Assembly: GCF_001417955.2 (NCBI RefSeq)
Contig: NZ_LKTM01000223.1
Span: 62,001-126,000 of the forward strand
Length of the DNA stretch: 64,000 bases
Reading direction: 5' to 3'
Source of the DNA: Mycobacterium gordonae
Lineage (GTDB): Bacteria; Actinomycetota; Actinomycetes; Mycobacteriales; Mycobacteriaceae
Part shown: positions 9,164 to 17,289 of the stretch, one piece after another
Numbering within the stretch: position 1 is the stretch's first letter
Layout of the letters: each line of letters opens with the position of its first letter
The notes under the pieces: generated by a model
What the model was told of the DNA's origin: nothing
Database searches by the model: none
What the model saw: only the letters and a program-made list of their open reading frames with translations
Program-made: the position numbers and the translations under genes

Positions 9164-10173
9164 CCGAACCAGACTCCGAGGACACCAAGCAGATCTCGGT
9201 GGCCGAACTGCTGGCCAGGAATGGAACCATCGGCGCTCCCGCGGTCACGCGCCGGCGCCGGCGCCGGCGCGGTGACGACTCGGTTACCGTCGCCGAGCTG
9301 ACCGGCGAGATCCCCGTGATCCGCGACGACCGGCCGGCGCCGGCCCCGGCGGCGCCGCCGCCGGTCAACCGCGAAGTCCAGGTCGCCGAAGCCGTCGCGC
9401 CGCCCGAACCCGTCGTCGAGCAGGTTCCCCAACCGGCTCCCCAAACGACCCCAGAACCCGCCCCCATTACCGCCGCCGAGCCTGAGTCCAAGACCCCGTA
9501 CTGGGCCGAGCCCGAGCCGCGCTGGCCCAAGTCCGAACCGATAACGACCCGCAGGACCGGGCCCGAGCGCAGCGAATACCCCCGGCCGGTGCGTCACCTG
9601 GACGAGGTCGGCGACTCCGGCGAACCGCAGTCCGGCGCCGACAGCATGAGCCCGGACCCGGTGGGGCACTACACCGACGCCTCGGTCGACGTCCTGGACA
9701 GTGAGATCAGCGAGGCGGAAGAGCCGGTCGAGGACTCGGCCTACGTGCGTTCATACCTGCAGCAGTCCGACAGCGGCACCGAACACACGCTGTTCGGCGG
9801 GCAGTCGATCGCCGACGAGGTGGCGCGGCGGCGCAGCGAGCGCCCGTCGGTCGACGAGGATGACCTCGACTCCGATGCGCAGGCGCCGCAACGTCGCTCA
9901 GGCAACACCATGGCGACGCTGGGCCGGGCCGCGCTGACCGTGCTGCAGTCCATCCTGGCCGTAGCGTTCGGCGCCGGTCTGTTCATCGCTTTCGATCAGC
10001 TGTGGCGTTGGAACTCGATCGTGGCTTTGGTGCTCTCGGTGCTGGTGATCCTGGGTCTGGTGGTCGGTGTCCGGGTGGTCCGCAAGACCGAGGACATCGC
10101 CAGCACGCTGATCGCGGTCGCAGTGGGTGCGCTGATCACCCTCGGACCGATGGCCCTGCTGCAAACCGGTTAG
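9160..10173 (+). CDS. Proline-rich membrane protein (Rv0497-like)
   Basis: 337-aa protein with a long hydrophilic N-terminus and a C-terminal membrane domain. Residues 1-15 ([16 protein letters not shown]) are followed by a run of seven Arg encoded by a GCCGGC-type repeat (9249-9272), then a copy-like [14 protein letters not shown] Pro/Ala/Glu-rich stretch (~48-130) precedes an acidic region, and three transmembrane helices lie at about 255-335. The two VAEL-type motifs suggest a duplicated docking segment. No enzymatic motif is seen. It is coupled by ATGA overlap to the Ppx/GppA gene. Function unknown. Confidence 0.85.
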   Translation: MTEPDSEDTKQISVAELLARNGTIGAPAVTRRRRRRRGDDSVTVAELTGEIPVIRDDRPAPAPAAPPPVNREVQVAEAVAPPEPVVEQVPQPAPQTTPEPAPITAAEPESKTPYWAEPEPRWPKSEPITTRRTGPERSEYPRPVRHLDEVGDSGEPQSGADSMSPDPVGHYTDASVDVLDSEISEAEEPVEDSAYVRSYLQQSDSGTEHTLFGGQSIADEVARRRSERPSVDEDDLDSDAQAPQRRSGNTMATLGRAALTVLQSILAVAFGAGLFIAFDQLWRWNSIVALVLSVLVILGLVVGVRVVRKTEDIASTLIAVAVGALITLGPMALLQTG

Positions 10174-10189
10174 GCGCCTCAGACAGCCA

Positions 10190-11032
10190 GTGCGCCCAGC
10201 AATCAAAGTCGGCCTGTCGACGGCCTCGGTATATCCCCTGCGAACCGAGGCCGCGTTCGAGTACGCGGCCAGACTCGGCTACGACGGCGTCGAGTTGATG
10301 GTGTGGGGTGAGTCGGTCAGCCAGGACATCGACGCCATCGGCCGGCTGTCACGGCGCTACGGCGTGCCGGTGCTGTCCGTGCACGCGCCCTGCCTGCTGA
10401 TCTCGCAGCGGGTGTGGGGCGCGAACCCGATCGTGAAGCTGGACCGCAGCGTGCGCGCCGCCGAGCAGTTGGGCGCGCAGACCGTCGTGGTGCACCCGCC
10501 GTTTCGGTGGCAACGGCGCTATGCGGAGGGATTCGGCGAACAGGTGAAGGCCCTGGAAGAATCCAGCGGCGTCATGGTGGCCGTCGAAAACATGTTTCCG
10601 TTCCGTGCCGACCGGTTCTTCGGCAGCGACCAGAGCCGCGAGCGGATGCGCCGGCGCGGCGGCGGACCCGGTCCGGCGATATCCGCCTTCGCGCCGTCCT
10701 ACGACCCGCTGGACGGCAACCACGCGCACTACACGCTGGACCTCTCGCACACCTCCACCGCCGGCACCGACTCGCTGGACATGGCGCAACGGATGGGGTC
10801 GGGGCTGGTCCATCTGCACCTGTGCGACGGCAGCGGCCTGCCCGCCGATGAGCACCTGGTGCCCGGCCGCGGCACCCAGCCCACCGCCGAGGTGTGTCAG
10901 ATGCTGGCCGCAAGCGATTTCACCGGCCACGTGGTACTCGAAGTGTCCACCTCGGGGGCGCGGTCGGCCGCTGAGCGCGAAGCCATGCTCGTCGAGTCGT
11001 TGCAGTTCGCCCGCACCAACTTGTTGCGCTGA
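10190..11032 (+). CDS. Sugar phosphate isomerase/epimerase-type TIM-barrel protein (Rv0498-like)
   Basis: 280-aa protein of the xylose-isomerase-like (AP endonuclease 2) TIM-barrel superfamily. Seen strand motifs are KVGLSTASVYP at the N-terminus, GYDGVELMVWGES, VPVLSVHAPCL, TVVVHPPF, VAVENMFPF with a metal-ligand Glu, YTLDLSHTSTA and VHLHLCDGSG, giving plausible His/Asp/Glu ligands for a divalent metal. Substrate unknown. It starts with GTG 16 bp after the preceding gene and is followed one base later by the thioesterase gene, so it belongs to the operon beginning with the Ppx/GppA gene. Confidence 0.87.
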   Translation: MRPAIKVGLSTASVYPLRTEAAFEYAARLGYDGVELMVWGESVSQDIDAIGRLSRRYGVPVLSVHAPCLLISQRVWGANPIVKLDRSVRAAEQLGAQTVVVHPPFRWQRRYAEGFGEQVKALEESSGVMVAVENMFPFRADRFFGSDQSRERMRRRGGGPGPAISAFAPSYDPLDGNHAHYTLDLSHTSTAGTDSLDMAQRMGSGLVHLHLCDGSGLPADEHLVPGRGTQPTAEVCQMLAASDFTGHVVLEVSTSGARSAAEREAMLVESLQFARTNLLR

Positions 11033-11033
11033 T

Positions 11034-11864
11034 ATGAGCGCACTGTTCACCGCGGCCATGGAGCTGCGCCAAGTCGACTCGGGCCCGGACGGGCCCGTGT
11101 TCGACGGCGAGCTCAGTGAGCACTGGACGATAGGCCCCAAGGTGCACGGCGGCGTGATGGTGGCGTTGTGCGCCAAGGCCGCGCGGACAGCGTTCGGCGG
11201 GGGCAACCTGCATCCGGTGGCGGTGTCCGCGAACTTCCTGTCGGCGCCCGATCCGGGCCCGATGCGGCTGGTAACTGCCGCACGCAAGCGCGGCCGCCGG
11301 ATCACGGTGGCCGATGTGGAGTTGGTTCAGGGCGGCCGCACCGCGGTGCACGCCGTGGTGACGCTGGGCGAGCCCGAACACCACCTGCCGGGCGAGAGCG
11401 AGCCGTTGCTGTCGGCGAACCCGGTACTGGATCTGATGCCTCCCGAACCGCCGGACGATCTGGCGCCGATCGGGCCTGGCCACCGGCTGGCGGGGCTGGT
11501 GCATCTGGGCGCGGGTTGCGACATCCGCCCCGTGCTGTCGACGATGGAGCCGACCGGTGACGGGCGGCCGCCGCTTCTCCAGATGTGGGCGCGTCCACGT
11601 GATGTCGCCCCGGACGGGCTGTTCGCGCTCATGTGTGGCGACCTGTCCGCGCCGGTGACGTTCGCCGTGGACCGGACCGGCTGGGCGCCCACCGTTCAGC
11701 TCACCGCGCTGCTCCGGTCCCTGCCTGCCGACGGCTGGCTGCGCATCGTCGCCACCTGCCTCGAGATCGGGCACGACTGGTTCGACGAGGACCACATCGT
11801 CGTCGACCGGCTGGGTCGCCTGGTGGTACAGGCCCGTCAACTTGCGATGGTGCCTGCCCGGTAG
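11034..11864 (+). CDS. Acyl-CoA thioesterase, TesB-like double hotdog (Rv0499-like)
   Basis: 276-aa protein resembling TesB/4HBT_3 family thioesterases, which cleave acyl-CoA to free acid and CoA. The N-terminal hotdog carries WTIGPKVHGGVMVALCAKAA and VSANFLSAPDPGPM; the second hotdog includes LQMWARPRD and ATCLEIGHDWFDEDHIVVDR near the C-terminus. The ATG at 11034 lies one base after the preceding stop; the longer open frame back to 10605 is a shadow of the TIM-barrel gene. Which acyl chains are used cannot be read from the sequence. The proC gene follows after 19 bp. Confidence 0.82.
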   Translation: MSALFTAAMELRQVDSGPDGPVFDGELSEHWTIGPKVHGGVMVALCAKAARTAFGGGNLHPVAVSANFLSAPDPGPMRLVTAARKRGRRITVADVELVQGGRTAVHAVVTLGEPEHHLPGESEPLLSANPVLDLMPPEPPDDLAPIGPGHRLAGLVHLGAGCDIRPVLSTMEPTGDGRPPLLQMWARPRDVAPDGLFALMCGDLSAPVTFAVDRTGWAPTVQLTALLRSLPADGWLRIVATCLEIGHDWFDEDHIVVDRLGRLVVQARQLAMVPAR

Positions 11865-11883
11865 CGCGGCCCATGTGTCTGGA

Positions 11884-12774
11884 ATGCTCTCCGGCATGGC
11901 AAGAATCGCGATCATCGGCGGCGGCAGCATCGGTGAGGCACTGTTGTCCGGCCTGTTGCGGGCGGGCCGGCAGGTCAAGGACCTCGTGGTGGCCGAACGG
12001 ATGCCGGACCGGGCCAAGTACCTGTCGAACACCTATGGCGTGCTGGTGGTGACGTCGGTCAAGGATGCGGCCGAGAACGCGACGTTCGTGGTGGTCGCGG
12101 TCAAGCCGGCCGACGTCGAGGCGGTGATCGGCGATCTCGCGGATGCGGCAGCGGCGGCCGAGCACGACAGCGCCGAGCAGGTGTTCGTGACGGTCGCGGC
12201 AGGCGTCACCATCACCTATTTCGAGTCCAAGCTGCCGGCCGGAACGCCGGTGATCCGGGCGATGCCCAACGCGGCGGCGCTGGTCGGTGCCGGGGTGACG
12301 GCGCTGGCCAAGGGCCGGTTCGTCAGCCCAACGCAGCTGGAAGAGGTGTCCGCGCTCTTCGACGCGGTGGGTGGCGTGCTCACTGTGTCCGAGCAGCACC
12401 TCGACGCGGTGACGGCGGTCTCGGGATCGGGTCCGGCGTACTTCTTCCTGCTGGTCGAGGCATTGGTGGACGCCGGTGTCGCGGTGGGCTTGAGCCGTCA
12501 GGTGGCTACTGATCTGGCGGCGCAGACCATGGCCGGGTCCGCGGCGATGCTGCTGGAGCGGATGGATGAGGGGCGTGCGCCGGCCGACGGCGAGCCGATC
12601 GGACTGCGGGTCGACACCTCGCCGGCGCAGCTGAGAGCGTCGGTCACCTCGCCCGGCGGAACCACCGCGGCCGGGCTACGGGCGCTGGAACGGGGCGGAT
12701 TCCGGGTCGCCGTCGACGCGGCCGTGCAGGCCGCGAAAAGCCGCTCTGAGCAGCTGAGAATTACATCGGAATAA
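11884..12774 (+). CDS. proC: Pyrroline-5-carboxylate reductase
   Basis: Last step of proline synthesis: NAD(P)H reduction of 1-pyrroline-5-carboxylate. The N-terminal Rossmann motif RIAIIGGGSIGEALLSGLL is followed by the ATFVVVAVKPADVE strand, RAMPNAAALVGAG and the P5CR signature SGSGPAYFFLLVEALVDAGV and SPGGTTAAGL. At 296 aa it is normal length and close to M. tuberculosis ProC (Rv0500). The first Met of MLSGMARIA was chosen because the tuberculosis protein starts in the same way. The gene after it is separated by 140 bp containing a hairpin and a new promoter, so proC probably ends this operon. Confidence 0.96.
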   Translation: MLSGMARIAIIGGGSIGEALLSGLLRAGRQVKDLVVAERMPDRAKYLSNTYGVLVVTSVKDAAENATFVVVAVKPADVEAVIGDLADAAAAAEHDSAEQVFVTVAAGVTITYFESKLPAGTPVIRAMPNAAALVGAGVTALAKGRFVSPTQLEEVSALFDAVGGVLTVSEQHLDAVTAVSGSGPAYFFLLVEALVDAGVAVGLSRQVATDLAAQTMAGSAAMLLERMDEGRAPADGEPIGLRVDTSPAQLRASVTSPGGTTAAGLRALERGGFRVAVDAAVQAAKSRSEQLRITSE

Positions 12775-12859
12775 TTCAAGAAATTTGGACTGATTGTCTC
12801 TCACCAGTACCAGGAACCCCACTAGTCCCGCTATTCTCCTCTTTGTATGCACGTGTGGG

Positions 12860-12885
12860 TGCCAGCGGAGGGGAAGCCGCTGGCA
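12860..12885 (+). other. 9-bp hairpin between proC and the BldC-like gene
   Basis: TGCCAGCGG (12860-12868) pairs perfectly with CCGCTGGCA (12877-12885) across an 8-nt purine-rich loop. There is no U-run. A -10-like TATTCT lies at 12831-12836, so the hairpin would fall in a 5' leader of the HTH gene (ATG 12915); alternatively it terminates proC. Confidence 0.5.
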
Positions 12886-12914
12886 TTGCGCGGGCCTGAC
12901 ACGATTGGGTTGCG

Positions 12915-13166
12915 ATGACGTCAACGAATGGGCCGTCGGCACGGGATTCTGCAGGTAAGGCGGCCGGATCGGCCGACTCCGCGCAGTCCCGGACACAATT
13001 CCTCACCGTCGCCGAGGTGGCGGCTCTGATGCGGGTGTCGAAGATGACGGTGTACCGGTTGGTGCACAACGGCGAGTTGCCGGCGGTTCGGGTCGGCCGG
13101 TCCTTCCGGGTCCACGCCAAGGCGGTTCACGACATGCTGGAGACGTCGTACTTCGACGCCGGGTAG
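12915..13166 (+). CDS. BldC-like helix-turn-helix protein (Rv0500A-like)
   Basis: 83-aa DNA-binding protein. After a ~28-residue polar N-terminus comes a MerR/excisionase-type winged HTH: FLTVAEVAALMRVSKMTVYR (29-48), then LVHNGELPAVRVGRSFRV. This matches actinobacterial BldC, a small non-Xis regulator that binds direct repeats, rather than a phage excisionase, and no phage genes are nearby. The ATG at 12915 has no clear Shine-Dalgarno. It lies just upstream of bS22, as in M. tuberculosis. Target genes are not evident from the sequence. Confidence 0.9.
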   Translation: MTSTNGPSARDSAGKAAGSADSAQSRTQFLTVAEVAALMRVSKMTVYRLVHNGELPAVRVGRSFRVHAKAVHDMLETSYFDAG

Positions 13167-13298
13167 GGCGCCTGGTAAGTCACCTGGATTTGGCGGCCCG
13201 GCGTCCGTGTGAGTAGGTCCCTGCCATTCCGGAGCCTCGGCGACCTGCCCCGAGCGCGGGCCGCCCAGCCGGTTTGGTGTTGCGGGGCCCGGGTTCGG

Positions 13299-13304
13299 TA
13301 AGGT
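13299..13304 (+). promoter_or_regulatory. -10 element of the bS22 gene
   Basis: TAAGGT with a loosely matching TTGGTG about 19 bp upstream; transcription would begin near 13311 and give a leader of about 42 nt carrying a GCGGAG ribosome-binding site before the ATG at 13353. The promoter call is by eye. Confidence 0.45.
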
Positions 13305-13352
13305 GGCTGGGTCCTTTTGGGGTCTTAGACGGCCGGTCAGATAGCGGAGTTC

Positions 13353-13454
13353 ATGGGTTCAGTAATCAAGAAGCGGCGCAAGCGTATGTCGAAGAAGAAG
13401 CACCGCAAGCTGCTACGTCGCACCCGGGTGCAGCGCAGAAAACTTGGCAAGTAA
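13353..13454 (+). CDS. Small ribosomal subunit protein bS22
   Basis: 33-codon gene starting [19 protein letters not shown] and ending in LGK. It is extremely basic (about 60% Lys/Arg) and contains the AURKAIP1/COX24-type motif [14 protein letters not shown]. This is the mycobacterial protein annotated Rv0500B and later seen in cryo-EM maps of mycobacterial ribosomes as bS22, bound in the 30S subunit near the decoding region (established knowledge). GGAG sits 3 nt before the ATG. Its position between the BldC-like gene and galE2 is conserved with M. tuberculosis. It is too short for default ORF calling and is easily missed. Confidence 0.93.
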
Positions 13455-13509
13455 GTCCTGCCTGCGGGTACCGTCACCCGTCCGTAACGCCTCCGTTTCT
13501 CCTCGTCGT

Positions 13510-13515
13510 TAGGCT
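13510..13515 (+). promoter_or_regulatory. -10 element of the galE2-like gene, leaderless
   Basis: TAGGCT is followed by 6 nt and the GTG at 13522. The same hexamer and spacing recur at two other genes in this window (47520 and, on the minus strand, 58355). Confidence 0.55.
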
Positions 13516-13521
13516 GTCAAG

Positions 13522-14655
13522 GTGGATTCGTCGAATGGCCAGGACGATGGGGGAACCGGCGGCCAGCAGCCGAACGCAGACACGGTGCACTACCCGAAGG
13601 TGGTGTTGGTCACCGGCGCGTGCCGGTTCCTGGGCGGTTACCTGACCGCTCGTCTCGTGCAGAACCCGCTGATCAACCGCGTCATAGCGGTGGACGCGAT
13701 CGCGCCGAGCAAGGACATGCTGCGTCGGATGGGCCGCGCCGAGTTCGTGCGCGCCGACATCCGGAACCCCTTCATCGCGAAGGTCATCCGGAACGGCGAC
13801 GTCGACACGGTGGTGCATGCGGCAGCCGCGTCGTACGCCCCGCGGTCCGGTGGCACCGCGGCGTTGAAGGAACTCAACGTGATGGGCGCGATGCAGCTGT
13901 TCGCCGCCTGCCAGAAGGCGCCGTCGGTGCGCCGCGTCGTGCTGAAGTCGACATCGGAGGTCTACGGGTCGAGCCCGCACGACCCGGTGATGTTCACCGA
14001 GGACAGCAGCAGCCGGCGGCCCTTCCGCGACGGGTTTGCCAAGGACAGCCTCGACATCGAGGGATACGTGCGTGGGCTGGGCCGGCGGCGCCCCGACATC
14101 GCGGTGACCATCCTGCGGCTGGCCAACATGATCGGCCCCGCGATGGACACCTCGCTGTCGCGGTACCTGGCGGGGCCGTTGGTGCCGACGATGTTCGGCC
14201 GCGATGCCCGGCTGCAGCTGCTGCACGAACAGGATGCGCTGGGCGCGCTGGAGCGCGCCGCGATGGCCGGCAGGGCCGGCACCTTCAACATCGGCGCCGA
14301 CGGAATCATCATGCTGTCACAAGCAATTCGTCTTTCCGGACGAATTCCCTTGCCAGTACCCGGAATCGGGGTGTGGGCCCTGGATTCGCTGCGGCGTGCC
14401 AACCGTTATAACGAGATCAGCCGCGATCAGTTCGCCTACCTGAGTTACGGCCGCGTAATGGATACCACCAGAATGCGTTCCGAGCTTGGCTACCAGCCGA
14501 AATGGTCGACGGCAGAGGCCTTCGACGACTACGTCCGCGGCCGTAACTTAACTCCCATAATCGACCCTCATCGGGTACGCTCCTGGGAGGGTCGTGCCAT
14601 AGCGGTGGCGCAGCGCTGGGGTAGCCGAAATCCCATTCCGTGGGCGGGGTCGTAG
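13522..14655 (+). CDS. NAD-dependent epimerase/dehydratase family protein (GalE2-like)
   Basis: 377-aa extended short-chain dehydrogenase. After a ~28-residue hydrophilic N-terminus comes the Rossmann strand KVVLVTGACRFLGGYL, where the usual TGxxGxxG is modified to GACRFLGG. VVHAAAASYAP and LKSTSEVYG follow. The YxxxK catalytic pair seems altered: the region after STSEVYG reads EDSSSRRPFRDGFAKDSLDIEGY rather than a clear YxxxK, so activity as a classical epimerase is doubtful. It matches Rv0501, called galE2 in M. tuberculosis, and is followed after 19 bp by the PlsC-like acyltransferase, suggesting an envelope role (inference). Confidence 0.85.
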   Translation: MDSSNGQDDGGTGGQQPNADTVHYPKVVLVTGACRFLGGYLTARLVQNPLINRVIAVDAIAPSKDMLRRMGRAEFVRADIRNPFIAKVIRNGDVDTVVHAAAASYAPRSGGTAALKELNVMGAMQLFAACQKAPSVRRVVLKSTSEVYGSSPHDPVMFTEDSSSRRPFRDGFAKDSLDIEGYVRGLGRRRPDIAVTILRLANMIGPAMDTSLSRYLAGPLVPTMFGRDARLQLLHEQDALGALERAAMAGRAGTFNIGADGIIMLSQAIRLSGRIPLPVPGIGVWALDSLRRANRYNEISRDQFAYLSYGRVMDTTRMRSELGYQPKWSTAEAFDDYVRGRNLTPIIDPHRVRSWEGRAIAVAQRWGSRNPIPWAGS

Positions 14656-14674
14656 ATAGATTTGGGTAGATAAC

Positions 14675-15742
14675 GTGGCGGGTGAAACCAGAGCGAATGT
14701 TATTCCACTGCACAGTAATCGGGGTCGCGTAGCGGCGCGCCGCCGTGCCGATCAACGCGCCGACGCCACGCGTCAGCACCCCTCGCTGCTTTCCGATCCG
14801 AGCGGTCGCGCATCGGCCGAAGAGATCGCTGCCGTCGTCCGCGAGATCGATGAACACCGGCGGGTGGCCGGAGGCTCAGCCACCGGCGAGGCGCCCCTCA
14901 ACGATCTCGCGCAGCGCGTCGCCGCCGTGGCCGGGTTCTTCCGTCAACGTCTGACCGGTGATTACAGCGTCGACGAATTCGGATTCGACCCGCACTTCAA
15001 CGACGCGATCGTCCGGCCTTTGCTGAGATTCTTCTTCAACTCCTGGTTCCGGGTCGAAGTCAGCGGCATCGAGAACATCCCCAGCGAGGGCGCCGCATTG
15101 GTGGTCGCCAATCATGCCGGGGTGCTGCCCTTCGACGGCCTGATGCTCTCGGTCGCCGTGCATGACGAGCACCCGGCGGAGCGCGACCTGCGACTGCTGG
15201 CCGCCGACATGGTGTTCGACCTGCCGGTGATCTCCTCGACCGCGCGCAAGGCCGGCCACACCATGGCCTGCACCACCGACGCACACCGGTTGCTGGCTTC
15301 TGGCGAACTCACGGCGGTGTTCCCGGAGGGCTACAAGGGCCTGGGGAAGCGCTTCGAGGATCGCTACCGGTTGCAGCGGTTCGGCCGCGGTGGCTTCGTC
15401 TCGGCGGCGCTGCGCACCAAGGCTCCGATCGTGCCCTGCTCGATCATCGGCTCCGAAGAGATCTACCCGATGCTGACCGACGTGAAGTTGCTGGCGCGCC
15501 TGTTCGGCCTGCCGTACTTCCCGGTGACCCCGCTGTTCCCGCTGGCCGGGCCGGCGGGGCTGGTGCCGCTGCCGTCGAAGTGGCGGATTGCGTTCGGCGA
15601 GCCGATTCATACGGCCGACTACGCGCCCAGCGACGCCGAGGACCCGATGGTCACCTTCGAGCTGACCGACCAGGTGCGCGAGACGATTCAGCAGACGCTG
15701 TACCGGTTGCTGGCCGGCCGGCGCAACATCTTCTTCGGCTAG
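14675..15742 (+). CDS. PlsC-type 1-acyl-glycerol-phosphate acyltransferase family (Rv0502-like)
   Basis: 355-aa protein. A polar N-terminus of ~110 residues is followed by a glycerophospholipid acyltransferase domain. The HX4D catalytic motif appears in VVANHAGVLPFDG; substrate-binding blocks include TAVFPEGYKGLGKRF and APIVPCSIIGSEEIYP. It transfers an acyl chain to a glycerol-phosphate or similar lipid acceptor at the membrane face. The GTG at 14675 is 19 bp after the GalE2-like stop, so the pair is probably co-transcribed. A strong bidirectional terminator follows. The exact acceptor and the function of the N-terminal extension are unknown. Confidence 0.86.
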   Translation: MAGETRANVIPLHSNRGRVAARRRADQRADATRQHPSLLSDPSGRASAEEIAAVVREIDEHRRVAGGSATGEAPLNDLAQRVAAVAGFFRQRLTGDYSVDEFGFDPHFNDAIVRPLLRFFFNSWFRVEVSGIENIPSEGAALVVANHAGVLPFDGLMLSVAVHDEHPAERDLRLLAADMVFDLPVISSTARKAGHTMACTTDAHRLLASGELTAVFPEGYKGLGKRFEDRYRLQRFGRGGFVSAALRTKAPIVPCSIIGSEEIYPMLTDVKLLARLFGLPYFPVTPLFPLAGPAGLVPLPSKWRIAFGEPIHTADYAPSDAEDPMVTFELTDQVRETIQQTLYRLLAGRRNIFFG

Positions 15743-15751
15743 GCCCAGCGA

Positions 15752-15784
15752 AAAGCCCCGATTCCTTTGAGGAATCGGGGCTTT
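15752..15784. terminator. Bidirectional hairpin terminator
   Basis: A perfect 14-bp stem, AAAGCCCCGATTCC against its complement at 15771-15784, encloses a 5-nt loop TTTGA. A-rich and T-rich ends flank the stem, so it can act on both strands. It lies between the convergent acyltransferase gene (stop 15742) and cmaA2 (stop 15810). Confidence 0.92.
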
Positions 15785-15809
15785 CGCGTCGCTTGTGTGA
15801 GAACCGGGG

Positions 15810-16721
15810 CTACTTGACCAGGGTGAACTGACAGACGTTGGTGTAGCCGTCGCGGAACAGGTCCGAGCAGCCGCGCAGGTACTTTATGAACGTCTCGTAC
15901 TCCTGCTCGCCCTTGAGCTCGATCGCCTTCTCCTTGTTCGCTTCCAGGGCGTCGGCCCAACTGTTCAAGGTGGGGACGTAGTTCTTGCCGATGAAGTGGT
16001 GGCGCTCGATCTTGAACCCGGCCTCGGTCGAGTAGCGGTCGACCTGCTCGACCTGCGGCAACTTACCGCCGGGGTAGATCTCCCGCAGGATGAAGCTGAT
16101 GAAGCGCAGCAGCGTCATCGTCGTCTTGAGCCCCATCGCCCTGCCCTCTTCGGCGGTGGGCACCACGATGGAGTGCAGCAGGAACCGGCCGTCGTCGGGC
16201 AGCAAGCTGTAGTACTTCTTGAAGAAGGTGGCGTACCGCTCGTAGCCGGCGTCGCCGGCCCCGTCGGCGAAGTGTTCGAACGCGCCCAGCGAGACGATGC
16301 GGTCGACGGGCTCGTCGAACAGCTCCCAGCCCTGCAGCCGGACCTCTTTGCGCCGTGGGCTGTCCATCTCGTCGAACTTCTGCTGGCAGTGGGCGAGCTG
16401 GTTCTCGCTCAGCGTCAGGCCGATGACGTTGACGTCGTAGTGCTCGACGGCGTGGCGCATGGTCGAACCCCAGCCACTGCCGATGTCGAGCAGCGTCATG
16501 CCGGGCTCGAGGTTCAGCTTGTCCAGCGCCAGCTTGCGCTTGGCGAACTGTGCCTCTTCGAGCGTCTTGGTCTGCGGCTCGTCGATGTTCGGGTTCTCAT
16601 CGAAGTAGGCGCAGCTGTAGGTCATCGACGGGTCGAGCCACAGCTTGAAGAATTCGTTGGAACGGTCGTAGTGCGACTGCACCGCCTCGACCGGCGGCTG
16701 CAGCTGGGTGCCTTCTGTCAT
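15810..16721 (-). CDS. cmaA2: Cyclopropane mycolic acid synthase CmaA2
   Basis: SAM-dependent methyltransferase that adds cyclopropane (or related) groups to the meromycolate chain. The N-terminus [20 protein letters not shown] and the C-terminus [19 protein letters not shown] match M. tuberculosis CmaA2 (Rv0503c) more closely than CmaA1 or the MmaAs. The SAM motif I reads [11 protein letters not shown] (77-87), with Ser where the family normally has Cys (GCGWG). [18 protein letters not shown] holds active-site residues. At 303 aa it has family length. The ATG at 16721 has a leaderless-type promoter. The next gene on the same strand is a MaoC-like hydratase, fitting a mycolate context. Confidence 0.93.
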   Translation of the reverse strand: MTEGTQLQPPVEAVQSHYDRSNEFFKLWLDPSMTYSCAYFDENPNIDEPQTKTLEEAQFAKRKLALDKLNLEPGMTLLDIGSGWGSTMRHAVEHYDVNVIGLTLSENQLAHCQQKFDEMDSPRRKEVRLQGWELFDEPVDRIVSLGAFEHFADGAGDAGYERYATFFKKYYSLLPDDGRFLLHSIVVPTAEEGRAMGLKTTMTLLRFISFILREIYPGGKLPQVEQVDRYSTEAGFKIERHHFIGKNYVPTLNSWADALEANKEKAIELKGEQEYETFIKYLRGCSDLFRDGYTNVCQFTLVK

Positions 16722-16728
16722 TAATCCG

Positions 16729-16734
16729 ACGCTA
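16729..16734 (-). promoter_or_regulatory. -10 element of cmaA2, leaderless
   Basis: On the minus strand TAGCGT, then 7 nt, then the ATG at 16721. It sits in the 20-bp gap after the hydratase gene, so cmaA2 can be transcribed independently of the genes upstream. Confidence 0.55.
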
Positions 16735-16741
16735 CCGGCCG

Positions 16742-17245
16742 CTATCCGATGGATGCAATTGCAGCCACCGTGGCCTCGGTGTCGGCGTCGTGCTGCGCCG
16801 CTTCGCCCAGCATGGTGACAACGCTGGTGATCACGGGCTTTCCTTCGCCGTCAGTCACTTCGCTGCGGATTTCGGCCAGGACGGTGCCGTGCGACTGGAT
16901 CACCGAGTCCAGATACGTGTCGAAGTGCAGTTCGTCACCGACCACGATCGGGCGGTGGAACTTGAATTTCTGGTCGCGGTGCATGACCCGGGCGATGTTG
17001 ATCGGGATGCTGAACTTCGTGAAGATCTCCAACTGGACGCGTCGTCCGGCGATGGCCAGGAACGTCAGTGGGGCGGGCAGCGTGTCGTAGCCGGCCTCGG
17101 CGGCGACGGCTTCGTCGTGGTGGATCGGGTTTTCGTCTTTGACCGAAAGCGCGAATTCACGGATCTTTTCGCGTCCGACCACGAAGTGGTCTTCCTGCCG
17201 GTAGTGCTTACCGATGATTCCTTCGGCTCCCTGGGGAACTGTCAT
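16742..17245 (-). CDS. MaoC-like (HadA-type) dehydratase subunit (Rv0504c-like)
   Basis: 167-aa single hotdog protein of the FAS1_DH/MaoC N-terminal type. [35 protein letters not shown] and PAPLTFLAI followed by RRVQLEIF are typical of HadA/HadC, the non-catalytic substrate-binding partners of HadB in mycolate-elongating 3-hydroxyacyl-ACP dehydratases. The catalytic Asp-x4-His of HadB is not evident. The ATG at 17245 has GGAAAG 7 nt upstream; the longer open frame to 17722 is a shadow of the phosphatase gene. Placement next to cmaA2 supports a lipid role. Whether it pairs with HadB is unknown. Confidence 0.85.
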   Translation of the reverse strand: MTVPQGAEGIIGKHYRQEDHFVVGREKIREFALSVKDENPIHHDEAVAAEAGYDTLPAPLTFLAIAGRRVQLEIFTKFSIPINIARVMHRDQKFKFHRPIVVGDELHFDTYLDSVIQSHGTVLAEIRSEVTDGEGKPVITSVVTMLGEAAQHDADTEATVAAIASIG

Positions 17246-17289
17246 GACGCTGCTTTCCGATCGAAGAGTTAGCTCAGCGGCGCAGCCTA

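Noticed and set aside
9249..9272. GCCGGC-type short tandem repeat
   Set aside because: It simply encodes the Arg run of the Rv0497-like protein in frame; the length is too short to call a variable repeat or a CRISPR-like structure.
12915..13166. Phage excisionase and possible mobile element
   Set aside because: The HTH matches BldC-type regulators; no integrase, attachment site or phage gene is near and the locus is conserved in mycobacteria.
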